In this document: positions 19,381 through 28,667 of the stretch, one piece after another | Position numbering within the stretch: position 1 is the stretch's first letter | How the letters are laid out: each line of letters starts with the position of its first letter | From: Trinickia diaoshuihuensis | GTDB taxonomy: Bacteria > Pseudomonadota > Gammaproteobacteria > Burkholderiales > Burkholderiaceae | Length of the DNA: 64,000 nucleotides | Assembly (NCBI RefSeq): GCF_003390925.1 | Contig: NZ_QUBS01000033.1 | Location: forward strand, 62,001 to 126,000 | Direction: 5' to 3' | Notes under the pieces: model-generated | Told to the model about the DNA's origin: nothing | Database searches by the model: none | The model's input: the letters and a program-made list of their open reading frames with translations, nothing else | Position numbers and translations under genes: made by a program

Positions 19381-20658
19381 TCACCGGAATCCGAGCGATC
19401 TGCGCGCAGCGAATAAGGCGATGAGACTCACGAGCGCGGCGAAGATCAGGTAAAAGCTCGGGGCGACCTTTTGCCCCGTCTCGCGAATGAGCCACGCGAT
19501 GATGAACGGCCCAAAGCCGCCGAAGATCGTGACGGCAATGTTGTAAGCGAGCGACATCCCCGTCGTGCGCGTCGATACGGGGAAAATCTCGGAGAGCAAG
19601 CCGGGCAGCGCCGCGAAATACCCGGTGACCAAAATACCCATCGCCACTTGCACCACGATCAACGTACTGGCGTTAGGCGAGGCGACGAGCCAAGCGAACG
19701 CCGGATAAATCAGCAACAGCATCAACGTCGCCGAGGCGAGCATGATGCCCGTGCGCCCGATCTTGTCGGAGAGATGGCCGACGATCGGCGAGCCGATCAT
19801 TTGAATCAATCCGGTCAGCACGACGGCGGAAAACGACACGGTGGCCGGCAGCCCCAACTGCTTGACGCCGTAAGTAGGCATGAACAGCACCAGATAGGTC
19901 GCCACCGTGCCGAGCACGACGATCCCGATCGCGATCAGCAGCCGCGCCTTATGACCGGCGAACGTATCGCGCAGCGGCGATTGAGCGGGTCCGGCCGCCA
20001 AGAATTCGGGTGTCTCATCGACGTTCGAACGAATGTAATAGGCAATCGGACCGAGGAGCAAACCGAACGCAAAAGGCACGCGCCAGCCCCACGAGGTTAA
20101 TTGATCGGGTGTGAGCAGACCCGTGAGCACGCTACCGAAGACGGCCGCGAGCACGGTCGTGAGTCCCTGGCTCGCCACCTGCCAACTGGCGAAAAAGCCA
20201 CGCCGGTGCGGCACGTGCTCGGCGAGAAACGCCGTGGCGCTGCCGAACTCGCCGCCCGCCGAAAAACCCTGCATCAGCCGCGCCAAGACGAGAATCAACG
20301 GCGCGGCGACGCCGATCGTCTCGTAGGTGGGCAAGACGACGATGATGGCCGTGCCGATCATCATCAATAAGATCGAAAGCGTCAGCGCAGCCTTGCGGCC
20401 GGCACCATCGGCATAGGCGCCGATCACGATCGCGCCGAGCGGGCGCATGAAGAACGAGACGCCGAACGTGCCGAGCGTCAGCAGCAGCGAAACGGCATCG
20501 TTGCCGGCAGGAAAGAAGAGCTTGGCGATCACGACCGCGAAAAAGCCGTAGACCACCAAGTCGAACCACTCGAGCGCGTTGCCGATCGAGGTCGCCAAGA
20601 CCGCGCGCCAAACCTGCCCGCGGGAATTCATCGATGCTGCCGCCAACGTTTCACTCAT
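19381..20658 (-). CDS. MFS transporter, metabolite:proton symporter (MHS) family
   Basis: 425 residues with about 12 membrane helices. The N-terminus ATSIGNALEWFDLVVYGFFA and the loop MRPLGAIVIGAYADGAGRKAAL are hallmarks of the MHS branch, which imports organic acids or osmolytes such as citrate, ketoglutarate or proline. The motif RLMQGFSAGGEFGSA is also typical. The ATG at 20658 has AGGAG at good spacing. Nothing nearby fixes the substrate. It converges on the copper receptor gene. Confidence 0.85.
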   Translation of the reverse strand: MSETLAAASMNSRGQVWRAVLATSIGNALEWFDLVVYGFFAVVIAKLFFPAGNDAVSLLLTLGTFGVSFFMRPLGAIVIGAYADGAGRKAALTLSILLMMIGTAIIVVLPTYETIGVAAPLILVLARLMQGFSAGGEFGSATAFLAEHVPHRRGFFASWQVASQGLTTVLAAVFGSVLTGLLTPDQLTSWGWRVPFAFGLLLGPIAYYIRSNVDETPEFLAAGPAQSPLRDTFAGHKARLLIAIGIVVLGTVATYLVLFMPTYGVKQLGLPATVSFSAVVLTGLIQMIGSPIVGHLSDKIGRTGIMLASATLMLLLIYPAFAWLVASPNASTLIVVQVAMGILVTGYFAALPGLLSEIFPVSTRTTGMSLAYNIAVTIFGGFGPFIIAWLIRETGQKVAPSFYLIFAALVSLIALFAARRSLGFR

Positions 20659-20831
20659 GCCCGTCTCCTGTCGTGGTACGCGAGGGGATTCCTCGACGCG
20701 AGCCCCCGTTCGTCGCGGGCGCCATTTGTTTGACTAGATGCGCGCGCAACCGAATCGACCGGGGGGCGGCTCGCGCCCAGTATCGCCCGCCAGATTGCCA
20801 CATGCAACGCGCGCATTCGACAGAGAGACGA

Positions 20832-20866
20832 AAAACCGCCCGAAGCGCAAGGCTTACGGGCGGTTT
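20832..20866. terminator. Rho-independent terminator after the yceI pair
   Basis: AAAACCGCCCG pairs with CGGGCGGTTTT, giving U tracts on both sides. It lies past the stop of the yceI gene at 20923 on the minus strand. Confidence 0.75.
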
Positions 20867-20922
20867 TACGTTCGATGCGGCTAAGCCTGGTGACGAGGAG
20901 ACCCCCGCCCAGACGTTTATGC

Positions 20923-21507
20923 TTACTGCTTCACGCCTTCGGCTTGGATCTCGAGCTTCGTATCCATGTTGAAGCCGTACTGCTTGCCGAAATCGAGACC
21001 GAACTCGTCGCGCTGGAAGTCGGCGCGCGCTTCGACGCCGCATACTTCGCGCTTGAGCATCGGGTGCATCATGCATTTGAACGATTCGATCTTCAGGTTG
21101 ACCGGCTTGGTCACGCCGTGCAGCGTCAACGTGCCGATCACTTCGACGGGCTTGTCGCCGTCGAACTTGATCTGCGTACCCTTGTAGACGGCTTGCGGAT
21201 ACTTGGTGATATCGAAGAACGCCGGGGTTTGCAGGTGCTCGTTCAGCTTGTCGTTGCCGGTATCGATCGATGCGGCATCGATCGTTACGTCCACGCTGCC
21301 CGTCTTGTTTTCACGATCGAGCGTCACCGTGCCCGTCGTCTTCGTGAACTTGCCGCGCCACACCGACAAGCCGCCGAAGTGATCGGCGGCGAAGCTCGGG
21401 TAGGTGTGGCTCGGATCGAGCTGATAGGTGGTCGCGGCCACGGCGGACGTGAGCGAGCCGATCGATGCGGCCGCAACCGCGGCAGCGATGAGAGTGCGAA
21501 TGTTCAT
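20923..21507 (-). CDS. yceI: YceI family periplasmic protein (second of pair)
   Basis: 194 residues. Signal peptide to about residue 24 ([11 protein letters not shown]). The YceI lipocalin-like barrel follows: [27 protein letters not shown], then [21 protein letters not shown] and [15 protein letters not shown]. The C-terminal [16 protein letters not shown] stretch is well conserved. YceI proteins bind polyisoprenoid or quinone-like molecules in the periplasm. The ATG at 21507 begins the signal peptide and has AAGGAGAA upstream; the upstream extension is not conserved. It lies 10 bases after the other yceI gene in one operon with cytochrome b561. Confidence 0.93.
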   Translation of the reverse strand: MNIRTLIAAAVAAASIGSLTSAVAATTYQLDPSHTYPSFAADHFGGLSVWRGKFTKTTGTVTLDRENKTGSVDVTIDAASIDTGNDKLNEHLQTPAFFDITKYPQAVYKGTQIKFDGDKPVEVIGTLTLHGVTKPVNLKIESFKCMMHPMLKREVCGVEARADFQRDEFGLDFGKQYGFNMDTKLEIQAEGVKQ

Positions 21508-21517
21508 TGGGTTCTCC

Positions 21518-22090
21518 TTAGGACTTTTTCGGTACGACGATGTGAAACTTGATCGTGACTTCGTCGGCAACGGTGGACGTATCCTTCCATTCGCCCGTGC
21601 CGACGTCGAATTTCAAGCGGCTGATCGGCAACGCGCCGTCGAACGTTTGCGCGGCGCCTTGCTGTCCGACCGTCATCGGAAACGATACGGTTTGCGATTT
21701 GCCCTTGATCGTGAGCGTGCCGGTGACCGTGTACTTGCCCGCGCCGGCCGGCGCGATCGCCGACGAAACGAACGTGGCCTTCGGGAAGGTCTTGGCATCG
21801 AACCATTCCTTGCCGCGCACTTGTTCGTTGTAGCTGTCGTCGCCGAGGTCGTAGCTGCCGACGTCGACCGTTAGCTGCGCGCTGCCCGCCGCCGGCTTGG
21901 AGGGATCGAAACTGACCTTGGCATCGAACTTCTTGAACTTGCCCTCGACGGGCACGTTCATTTGCTTGGAGGTAGCGGTGACGGTGCTTTTCGCGATATC
22001 GACCTGCGCGAAGACGATGCCCGACGCGGCCATCGACGCGGCCGTAAACGCCGCGAGCATATAACGGTAAAACGAAGCTTTCATTTTCAT
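21518..22090 (-). CDS. YceI family periplasmic protein (first of pair)
   Basis: 190 residues with a signal peptide ending near VFA-QVD (about residue 28). The barrel has [55 protein letters not shown] and [23 protein letters not shown]. It differs from its downstream partner, so the pair is not a recent duplication. It stands between cytochrome b561 and the second yceI gene, all on the minus strand with short gaps, so the three are probably one unit linking quinone binding to membrane electron transfer. Confidence 0.92.
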   Translation of the reverse strand: MKMKASFYRYMLAAFTAASMAASGIVFAQVDIAKSTVTATSKQMNVPVEGKFKKFDAKVSFDPSKPAAGSAQLTVDVGSYDLGDDSYNEQVRGKEWFDAKTFPKATFVSSAIAPAGAGKYTVTGTLTIKGKSQTVSFPMTVGQQGAAQTFDGALPISRLKFDVGTGEWKDTSTVADEVTIKFHIVVPKKS

Positions 22091-22109
22091 CCTTATCGGT
22101 GAGCGTCTT

Positions 22110-22715
22110 TCACTTCTCTTGCAATCGCCTGAAATCGAGTCGAGTGCCGTTCGGTTTCAACCAAGGAATCATCCGAGCCAGCAATCCGTCTCGATCGATC
22201 CATTGATGCTTGAGCGCCGCGCCGACATGCGCCAGCACCAGCGCGGCCAAGCTCCAATTCAAAACGAGGTGCGCCGTTTTAAACAGGCCCTTGAGCGCCG
22301 GGTCGGGCGCGATCAGGCGCGGCAACGGCACGATGCCCAAGTACACCACCGGCACGTTCGACGCCGAGCTAAACAGGTATCCCGTCACCGGAATGGCGAT
22401 CATCAATACGTACAGCAGCACGTGCACGAGGTGCGCCGCGCCGCGCTGCCAGGCCGCCATGCGGGCCGGCAACGGCGGCGCGCGGTGCGTGGCGCGCCAA
22501 ACGATGCGCAATGCGGCAAGCGCGAATACGGTCACGCCGATCCACTTATGCCAAGAGACATAGCGCAGTTTGGCAGGCGTGAACCCGTGAATGCTCGTCA
22601 TTACCCAGCCGAGCGAGAAACCGGCGATCATCAATGCGGCAATCAGCCAATGCAGGCCGATTGCCGTGGACGTATAAGTCTCGTCGGAGAAAGAAATCGA
22701 ATCGCGCTGTCTCAT
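22110..22715 (-). CDS. Cytochrome b561 family protein
   Basis: 201 residues with four membrane helices. His ligands for two b haems can be placed in LHWLIAALMIAG, SWHKWIGVTVF, HLVHVLLYVLMIAIPVTGY and FKTAHLVLNWSLAALVLAHVGAALKHQ. Members move electrons between membrane quinol and periplasmic partners. The start at 22715 (MRQRDSISF) places a short leader before helix 1; ATG at 22745 is also possible, and neither has a strong ribosome-binding site. It heads the b561-yceI-yceI unit. Such fusions and operons are common, suggesting a shared quinone-linked or superoxide-related role. Confidence 0.9.
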   Translation of the reverse strand: MRQRDSISFSDETYTSTAIGLHWLIAALMIAGFSLGWVMTSIHGFTPAKLRYVSWHKWIGVTVFALAALRIVWRATHRAPPLPARMAAWQRGAAHLVHVLLYVLMIAIPVTGYLFSSASNVPVVYLGIVPLPRLIAPDPALKGLFKTAHLVLNWSLAALVLAHVGAALKHQWIDRDGLLARMIPWLKPNGTRLDFRRLQEK

Positions 22716-22970
22716 CGCCGTGCCACGAAATTGAATCGTCGCCATGCTACCGCAAGCCGCCGATTCTTGCGGCAACCCGTACCGGCGCCCGGTGGCGCGA
22801 AAGTTGCCCTCACCCATCGCGGGCGCCGCCCCCCCATTCGCCGCGAAACCTATTTTGCACATAAGCGAATGGCATCCCATTTGGTAAGATGGGCGCGGGT
22901 TTCGGGGCGCCGGCCATCGTTTTGCCCATCGTCTGGATATCGCGGTCAGTGAAGTGAAAGTGCAACGCTT

Positions 22971-23645
22971 ATGAACCGAAACGAACTTATTGCATGTCAC
23001 GACTGCGACGCACTGTTGCAAAAACCGCGTAATTGCGGGAAAGGCAGCGCGCGTTGTCCGCGTTGCGGCGCGGTTTTACATCATCCGAGCGCCGTTCAAT
23101 TAGAGCGCATCACCGCACTGACGCTCGCGGCGCTGTTTACGTTCCTGATCGCGCAAGCCTTTCCGATCGTCGAACTCGATCTGAACGGCGTTACGTCGCA
23201 AACGACGCTGATCGGCGCCCTCGTCGCGCTGTGGAACGAAGGGATGGAACTCGTCGCCATCGCCGTATTCTGTTCGACGTTCCTGTTTCCGCTGATCGAA
23301 CTGACCGCCCTGGTTTATGTCCTCGTGCCGATTCGTGCCGGCGTCGTACCGGTGGGCTTCAATTACGTGTTGAGGGCGATCCAGTTCGTCCGGCCGTGGG
23401 GCATGATCGAGGTGCTCATGCTCGGCATCCTCGTCACGATCATCAAGATGACGAGCCTGGCGCGCGTCATTCCCGAGGCGGCGCTCTTCGCATTCGGGGC
23501 GCTCACGCTGATGCTCGCGGTCGTCGTCATGTTCGATCCGCGCGCCCTATGGGATATCGCCGACACGATCCTCGCCCGGCAAGCGCGCGGCGCACGTACC
23601 CGGCACCCGGCGGCGCCGGCTTCGAGCGGGACGCACGCCCGATGA
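22971..23645 (+). CDS. pqiA: Paraquat-inducible protein A, first half
   Basis: 224 residues. A zinc-ribbon-like N-terminus, CHDCDALLQ...CPRCGAVL (residues 9-35), precedes four membrane helices of the PqiA domain with the motif AQAFPIVELDLNGV. PqiA works with the MCE protein PqiB in moving lipid between membranes. In E. coli PqiA is one chain of two such halves; here they are two genes overlapping by four bases (ATGA at 23642). It begins the pqi operon and is expected in the inner membrane. Confidence 0.92.
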   Translation: MNRNELIACHDCDALLQKPRNCGKGSARCPRCGAVLHHPSAVQLERITALTLAALFTFLIAQAFPIVELDLNGVTSQTTLIGALVALWNEGMELVAIAVFCSTFLFPLIELTALVYVLVPIRAGVVPVGFNYVLRAIQFVRPWGMIEVLMLGILVTIIKMTSLARVIPEAALFAFGALTLMLAVVVMFDPRALWDIADTILARQARGARTRHPAAPASSGTHAR

Positions 23646-24319
23646 AATACCTGAGCGCCGCCCGCGCGGGCATGGTCGGGTGTCACGCCTGTGGCCACGT
23701 GCAAGCACGTGCCGCCGCCGCGCGCGTCGATGAAGGGGCGCGGCCGCCGGCGCCTCAGCGCTGCGAACGGTGCGGCTCGGTGCTTCATCTGCGCAACCCG
23801 GACAGCATCTCCCGCACCTGGGCGCTGTTGATCGCCGCCGCGATTCTCTACATCCCGGCCAACCTGCTGCCCGTGCTGCATACGCAATCGCTGTTCGGCA
23901 ACGAGGACGACACGATCATGAGCGGCGTCGTCTACTTTTGGGTATCGGGCGATTGGCCGCTCGCCGTCATCGTCTTTGTTGCCAGCATCCTCGTGCCGAT
24001 GCTCAAGTTGAGCGTGCTCGCCCTGCTCGCCTGGACGACGCAGCGGCGCTCCGACTGGCGTCCGCTCGAACGCACGAAGCTCTATCGCATCGTCGAGCGC
24101 ATCGGCCGCTGGTCGATGCTCGACGTGTTCGTCGTCACATTGACGGTCGCGCTCGTGCGCTTCAAGTCGCTGGCCGTCATCACGGCGGGCTGGGGCGCGC
24201 TTGCCTTCGCGAGCGTCGTCGTTCTGACGATGATGGCCGCCCTTCAATTCGATCCGCGCCTCATCTGGGATTGCGCGGATGCCCAAACTCCACAAGCTTC
24301 CGGACACGAACATGACTAG
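23642..24319 (+). CDS. Paraquat-inducible protein A, second half
   Basis: 225 residues with the same layout as its upstream partner: a Cys-rich start, CHACGH...CERCGSVL (about residues 14-46), and a four-helix PqiA domain with YIPANLLPVLHTQSLFG and SMLDVFVVTLTVALV. The ATG overlaps the preceding stop by four bases, so the two halves are translationally coupled. Its stop overlaps the start of pqiB. Together they make the equivalent of one E. coli PqiA. Confidence 0.92.
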   Translation: MKYLSAARAGMVGCHACGHVQARAAAARVDEGARPPAPQRCERCGSVLHLRNPDSISRTWALLIAAAILYIPANLLPVLHTQSLFGNEDDTIMSGVVYFWVSGDWPLAVIVFVASILVPMLKLSVLALLAWTTQRRSDWRPLERTKLYRIVERIGRWSMLDVFVVTLTVALVRFKSLAVITAGWGALAFASVVVLTMMAALQFDPRLIWDCADAQTPQASGHEHD

Positions 24320-25970
24320 CCCGCAAGGACAGCCTCCCTCCACGAACGGCGGCCCCCCGCAGGGACCCGAGTTGCCGCCCGACTTGCCCGAGCCCGTCGC
24401 CGTACCGCGCTCGGGCTGGCTGCCCTCGCTCGTCTGGCTCGTGCCGCTCGTCGCGGCGCTCGTCGGGATCGCCCTCGTCGCCAAATCCGTAATCGACCGC
24501 GGCCCCACGATCACGATCAGCTTCTCGACGGCCGAGGGTCTCGAGCCCGGCAAAACGAAGGTCAAATACAAAGACGTCGACATCGGCTCGGTCAAAACCA
24601 TCCGGCTTTCGCGCGATCACTCGCGCGTCCTCGTCTCGGTCCAACTGACGAAGGAAGCCGAGGATTTCGCCGTCGAGGACACGCGCTTTTGGATCGTGCG
24701 GCCGCGCATCGGCACGAGCGGCGTGACGGGGCTCGGCACCCTGCTCTCCGGCTCGTACATCGGCGTCGATGCCGGCCGGTCGCATGAATCGCAGTCCGAC
24801 TTCGTCGGCCTCGAAAAGCCGCCGGCCGTCACGGGCGATCAAAAGGGGCGCCGCTTCTCGCTGCATGGCGCCTTGCTCGGCTCGCTCGACATCGGCTCGC
24901 CCGTCTACTACCGGCGCGTGCAGGTGGGCCAGGTCGTCGGCTTCTCGCTCGACCGCGACGGCACTGGTGTATCGATCGATGTATTCGTCGACGCCCCCTA
25001 CGATCAGTACGTCGGCGTCAATTCGCGCTGGTGGCATGCGAGCGGCGTCGATCTGCGCCTCGATTCGAGCGGGCTGAAGCTCAATACGCAGTCGCTCGCC
25101 ACCGTCATCGTCGGCGGAATCGCGTTCCAATCGCCGCACGGCGAACCCGTGGGAGCCGAGGCGCCCGACAATACCGTGTTCAACTTGGCCGCGACGGAAA
25201 GCGACGCGATGCGCGCGCCCGACGGTCCGCCGCTCACCGTCGTCATGAACTTCAACCAGTCGCTGCGCGGTTTGTCGGTCGGCGCGACCGTCGATTTCCG
25301 CGGCATCGAGCTAGGCGAGGTCACGGGCATCGGCATCAAGTACGACCCCAAGGCGCGCGACTTCACGATGCCGGTCACGATGAACCTATACCCCGACCGG
25401 CTCGGCAGCCGCTTCCGCGAATCGATCGAGCACGGCGGCGAGACGGCCGGCAAACAGTTGCTGAGCACGCTCGTCAAACATGGGCTGCGCGGTCAGTTGC
25501 GCACGGGCAACTTGCTGACGAACCAGCTTTACGTCGCGCTCGACATGTTCCCGAAAGCAGCACCGGTCACGTTCGACGTCGAGCGCACCCCGCTCCAATT
25601 GCCGACGGTTCCCAACACGCTCGAGGAGTTGCAGGTCCAGGTGGCCGACATCGCGAGAAAGCTCGATCAGATCCCGTTCGACCAAATCAGCAAGAATTTG
25701 AACGGAACGCTGCAAAGCGCGAACGGCTTGTTCAAGCAACTCGACACGCAGTTGGCGCCGCAAGCGCGCGAAACGCTGGCGGCCGCGCAACGCACGTTCG
25801 GCGCAGCGCAGTCCACGCTGCAGCAAGACTCGCCGCTGCAATCGGACATGCATCAGGCACTGACTCAACTCACGCAAACGCTGCAAACGCTCAATGCGCT
25901 CGCCGATTATCTCGAGCGTCACCCCGAATCGCTGCTGCGCGGCAAAGCCAAGGACCAGACCCAACCATGA
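24312..25970 (+). CDS. pqiB: MCE-domain lipid transport protein PqiB
   Basis: 552 residues. A Pro-rich cytoplasmic leader and one membrane helix (LVWLVPLVAALVGIALVAKSV, near residues 42-62) precede three MCE domains. These start at about PTITISFSTAEGL, RRFSLHGALLGSLDIGSPVYY and LTVVMNFNQSLRGLSVGATV. A helical C-terminus (about 450-552, VQVADIARKLDQIP onward) would form the needle-like tunnel of the PqiB hexamer across the periplasm. The ATG at 24312 overlaps the upstream stop; one at 24279 is also in frame. Coupled to pqiC by an ATGA overlap. Confidence 0.93.
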   Translation: MTSPQGQPPSTNGGPPQGPELPPDLPEPVAVPRSGWLPSLVWLVPLVAALVGIALVAKSVIDRGPTITISFSTAEGLEPGKTKVKYKDVDIGSVKTIRLSRDHSRVLVSVQLTKEAEDFAVEDTRFWIVRPRIGTSGVTGLGTLLSGSYIGVDAGRSHESQSDFVGLEKPPAVTGDQKGRRFSLHGALLGSLDIGSPVYYRRVQVGQVVGFSLDRDGTGVSIDVFVDAPYDQYVGVNSRWWHASGVDLRLDSSGLKLNTQSLATVIVGGIAFQSPHGEPVGAEAPDNTVFNLAATESDAMRAPDGPPLTVVMNFNQSLRGLSVGATVDFRGIELGEVTGIGIKYDPKARDFTMPVTMNLYPDRLGSRFRESIEHGGETAGKQLLSTLVKHGLRGQLRTGNLLTNQLYVALDMFPKAAPVTFDVERTPLQLPTVPNTLEELQVQVADIARKLDQIPFDQISKNLNGTLQSANGLFKQLDTQLAPQARETLAAAQRTFGAAQSTLQQDSPLQSDMHQALTQLTQTLQTLNALADYLERHPESLLRGKAKDQTQP

Positions 25971-26668
25971 AGCGCGATCCATTCGCCCCCCGCGTCCGCC
26001 CGCTCGCATCGATCGCCGCCCGCGCCGCCTGCGTGGCGTTGGTCGGCGCGGCGCTCGTCGCCGGCTGCGCCTCGTCTCCGTCCAACCGCTTCTATACGCT
26101 TGGCGGCGGCAGCCAGGCGCAGCGCGCGGCCGCCACCCCCGCCTTTTTGATCGAGGTGCCGGCGGTGGACGTCCCCTCGCAAGTCGCACGCAACCAATTC
26201 GTCGTCAACGAGAGCGCGACCCGCGTGAATGTCCTCGAACAAGAACGCTGGGCGTCGCTACCGGCCGACGAAATACGTCGCGCGCTGTCGGCCGACCTCG
26301 CGGCAAAGCTCGGCACGTTCGACGTCTTCGGCTCGCCGCATCCCGAGAACGTGCCCGTCTTGCGCGTGTCGGTGAACGTAAGCCGATTCGAGTCGTGGCC
26401 CGACTCGCATACCATGCTCGATTCCGTTTGGAGCGTACGCGCGCTGCGCACGCAAACCGTCGTCACCTGCCATACGGTGCTGCGCGAAACCGTGGGCACG
26501 GGCTACGACGCGCTCGTCGCCGGCCATCGGCGCGCGCTCGACGAACTGACCGATGCGATCGCGCCGGTCGTACGCGCGCTCGCGGCCGGTTCCCGCACTC
26601 CCGCACCGGGTGCGCTCGATTGTTCGACCGGCAGCGCGAACGCCGAGGCGAGCCACGGCACGCCGTGA
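25967..26668 (+). CDS. pqiC: PqiC-like outer membrane lipoprotein
   Basis: 233 residues. A lipoprotein signal peptide ends in the lipobox VAGCAS, so Cys at about residue 34 would be lipidated. The body is the ABC-type transport auxiliary lipoprotein fold (PqiC/YmbA): RFYTLGGG, then VDVPSQVARNQFVV and ALSADLAAKLG. It overlaps pqiB by four bases. It should sit in the outer membrane and receive the end of the PqiB needle. A Ser/Ala-rich tail follows the domain. Confidence 0.9.
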   Translation: MKRDPFAPRVRPLASIAARAACVALVGAALVAGCASSPSNRFYTLGGGSQAQRAAATPAFLIEVPAVDVPSQVARNQFVVNESATRVNVLEQERWASLPADEIRRALSADLAAKLGTFDVFGSPHPENVPVLRVSVNVSRFESWPDSHTMLDSVWSVRALRTQTVVTCHTVLRETVGTGYDALVAGHRRALDELTDAIAPVVRALAAGSRTPAPGALDCSTGSANAEASHGTP

Positions 26669-26725
26669 CGGGTTCGGGCGCGTCGGCCGCGTACAATGAC
26701 GCCTTTGCACGCTCGGTTTTCGTCC

Positions 26726-28039
26726 ATGTCCTCGCCCACGCCGTTTGATTTCTTTGCCCCCTGCCCGCGCGGCCTCGAAGCCGTGCTCGCCGCCGAGCTC
26801 GCGGAAATCGCGCAAGGCCTGCCCGGCGCGGCAGGCACGCCACCCTTCGAAGTCGGCGCCCAAGTGCCCGGCGGCGTGCATTTCCGCGGCGGCTGGACCG
26901 CCGCCATGGCGGCGAACCTGCACTCGCGCATCGCGAGCCGGGTCCTTTTGAAGATTGCGGAGCGCGCCTATCGCGGCGAGCAGGACATTTACGCGCTGGC
27001 GGCCGAGCAACCGTGGGAACGCTGGTTTTCGGCGAACGAGACGCTGCGCGTGGACTTGACGGCGATCAAATCGCCGCTGCGCAGCCTCGAGTTCGCCACG
27101 CTGCGCGTCAAGGACGCGGTGTGCGACCGGCTGCGCAGCGTGAGCGGCGCCCGCCCGAGTATCGATACGGCACAGCCCGACGTTCGCGTCTTCGCGTTTC
27201 TCACGGCAACGGTCTGCACGCTCTACCTCGATACGTCGGGCGAGCCGCTGTTCAAGCGCGGCTGGCGGCTCGACAAAGGCGCCGCGCCGCTGCGCGAGAA
27301 CCTGGCGGCGGGCATTTTGCGGCTGACCGGATGGACGCCCGGCGCGCCGCTCTACGATCCGATGTGCGGCAGCGGCACCTTCATCGCGGAAGCGGCTCAG
27401 ATCGCGCTCGGCGTCGCGCCCGGCGTCGAACGCCGTTTCGGTTTCGAGAAGCTCAAGCAGTACGACGTCTCGGCCTGGCAGACGATGAAAGTCGCGGCGC
27501 TCGACGCCAAGCGTCGAGCCGGCGCGAACAAGGCCGATTTGCCGATTTTCGGCAGCGATATTTCGGGCGACATGCTTGATAAGGCACGCACGAATCTCGC
27601 CCGCGCGGGTGTTCCCTCGCTTTGGCTCAAGCAACTCGACGCCCGCGCGATCGTCCCGCCCACGGGCGAGCCCGGCATCCTCGTGGCCAACCCGCCTTAC
27701 GGCGAACGGATCGCCGTGCGCGGCCGAGGCCCGCGCGGCGAGGTGCGCGAACCGCGCCATGCGAGCCGCGACGACGGCGAGCAGGCGTTCAGCCGCGCTC
27801 AGCCCGATGCCGCCGACGGTGAGTTCTTCCGCGCCTTCGGCGACGCGCTCAAGCAACGCTTCACCGGCTGGCGCGCCTTCGTCCTGACAGCCGATCGTTC
27901 GCTGCCCGGTCAAATGCGCTTGCGCGAATCGACGAAAACGCCGCTGTTCAACGGCGCGCTCGAATGCCGGTTGTTCCGTTTCGATCTGGTCGCGGGCAGC
28001 GTCAAGGCTCGGCCGGGCTCGCAAGAGCCGCAAGGCTAG
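26726..28039 (+). CDS. rlmL: 23S rRNA m2G2445 methyltransferase type (RlmL N-terminal half)
   Basis: 437 residues. FFAPCPRGLEAVLAAEL opens a THUMP domain (to about 170), followed by a class I SAM methyltransferase with YDPMCGSGTFIAEAA, FGSDISGDMLDKAR and the amino-methyl motif NPPYGERI. This equals the RlmL half of the gammaproteobacterial fusion RlmKL; the RlmK half is absent, as is common in betaproteobacteria. The start at 26726 gives the conserved N-terminus; TACAAT at 26692-26697 is a plausible -10. A region of about 30 charged residues (RGPRGEVREPRHASRD) interrupts the domain after NPPYGERI. Confidence 0.88.
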   Translation: MSSPTPFDFFAPCPRGLEAVLAAELAEIAQGLPGAAGTPPFEVGAQVPGGVHFRGGWTAAMAANLHSRIASRVLLKIAERAYRGEQDIYALAAEQPWERWFSANETLRVDLTAIKSPLRSLEFATLRVKDAVCDRLRSVSGARPSIDTAQPDVRVFAFLTATVCTLYLDTSGEPLFKRGWRLDKGAAPLRENLAAGILRLTGWTPGAPLYDPMCGSGTFIAEAAQIALGVAPGVERRFGFEKLKQYDVSAWQTMKVAALDAKRRAGANKADLPIFGSDISGDMLDKARTNLARAGVPSLWLKQLDARAIVPPTGEPGILVANPPYGERIAVRGRGPRGEVREPRHASRDDGEQAFSRAQPDAADGEFFRAFGDALKQRFTGWRAFVLTADRSLPGQMRLRESTKTPLFNGALECRLFRFDLVAGSVKARPGSQEPQG

Positions 28040-28139
28040 ATCCGTCGCTCGGACGTAACCCGTGAGGCTGCGGCGATACGAGCGCGGTCGCCGATTCCTC
28101 GATTTTCGCGCGGTAGGCAGTGCCCGCGAAAAGCCGGCA

Positions 28140-28167
28140 TGCTGCTGACAGAACGGTGTCAGCAGCA
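28140..28167 (+). repeat. Perfect inverted repeat after rlmL
   Basis: TGCTGCTGACA and its exact complement flank a 6-base loop. No T tract follows. It may aid 3'-end formation or be an operator for the following VOC gene, 75 bases away. Confidence 0.4.
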
Positions 28168-28241
28168 CTCACGCACACTCTGTCCTACGCGCTATCCGGC
28201 GCCTTACCCAGCGTGTAATCGCACCCTCGACGGAGACTGTC

Positions 28242-28643
28242 ATGACTGCCACTGCCACTGCCACCCGCACGATCACTTGGTTTGAAATCCCCGTGCTCAA
28301 TTTCGAGCGCGCCGTGCGCTTTTACGAAGCCGCGCTCGACCAACCGATGCAGCGCGAACTCTTCGGCGGCGTGCCGATGGCCGTCTTCGCAAGCGGCGAA
28401 GAAGCGACCGGCGGCGCGATCGTGCATAACCCGCGCGAGATGCGGCCTTCGGCGACGGGCGACGGCGTGACCGTCTATCTGGCCGCCGAGCCGACGCTGC
28501 AGGCCACGCTCGATCGCGTCACGCCGGCCGGCGGTAAGATCGACGGCTCGATCGTCGAGTTGCCGAACGACATCGGCTACATCGCGTTTTTCATCGACCC
28601 GGACGGCAACCGCATCGGCTTGCATTCGCGCCATCTGCGTTAA
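28242..28643 (+). CDS. VOC (glyoxalase/bleomycin-resistance fold) protein
   Basis: 133 residues. The N-terminus is a Thr/Ala repeat (TATATAT), then the VOC start WFEIPVLNFERAVRFYEAALD and the closing FFIDPDGNRIGLHS. Possible metal ligands include the Glu of WFEIP and the late acidic or His residues, but the set is not obvious, so the activity is unknown. It is followed 24 bases later by a WYL regulator on the same strand, which probably controls it. Confidence 0.85.
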   Translation: MTATATATRTITWFEIPVLNFERAVRFYEAALDQPMQRELFGGVPMAVFASGEEATGGAIVHNPREMRPSATGDGVTVYLAAEPTLQATLDRVTPAGGKIDGSIVELPNDIGYIAFFIDPDGNRIGLHSRHLR

Positions 28644-28667
28644 TCGCCGCGTTCCCACACCGCCGCC

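Noticed and set aside
26258-28168. A 636-codon minus-strand frame opposite pqiC and rlmL
   Set aside because: Shadow of two certain plus-strand genes; no recognisable domain.
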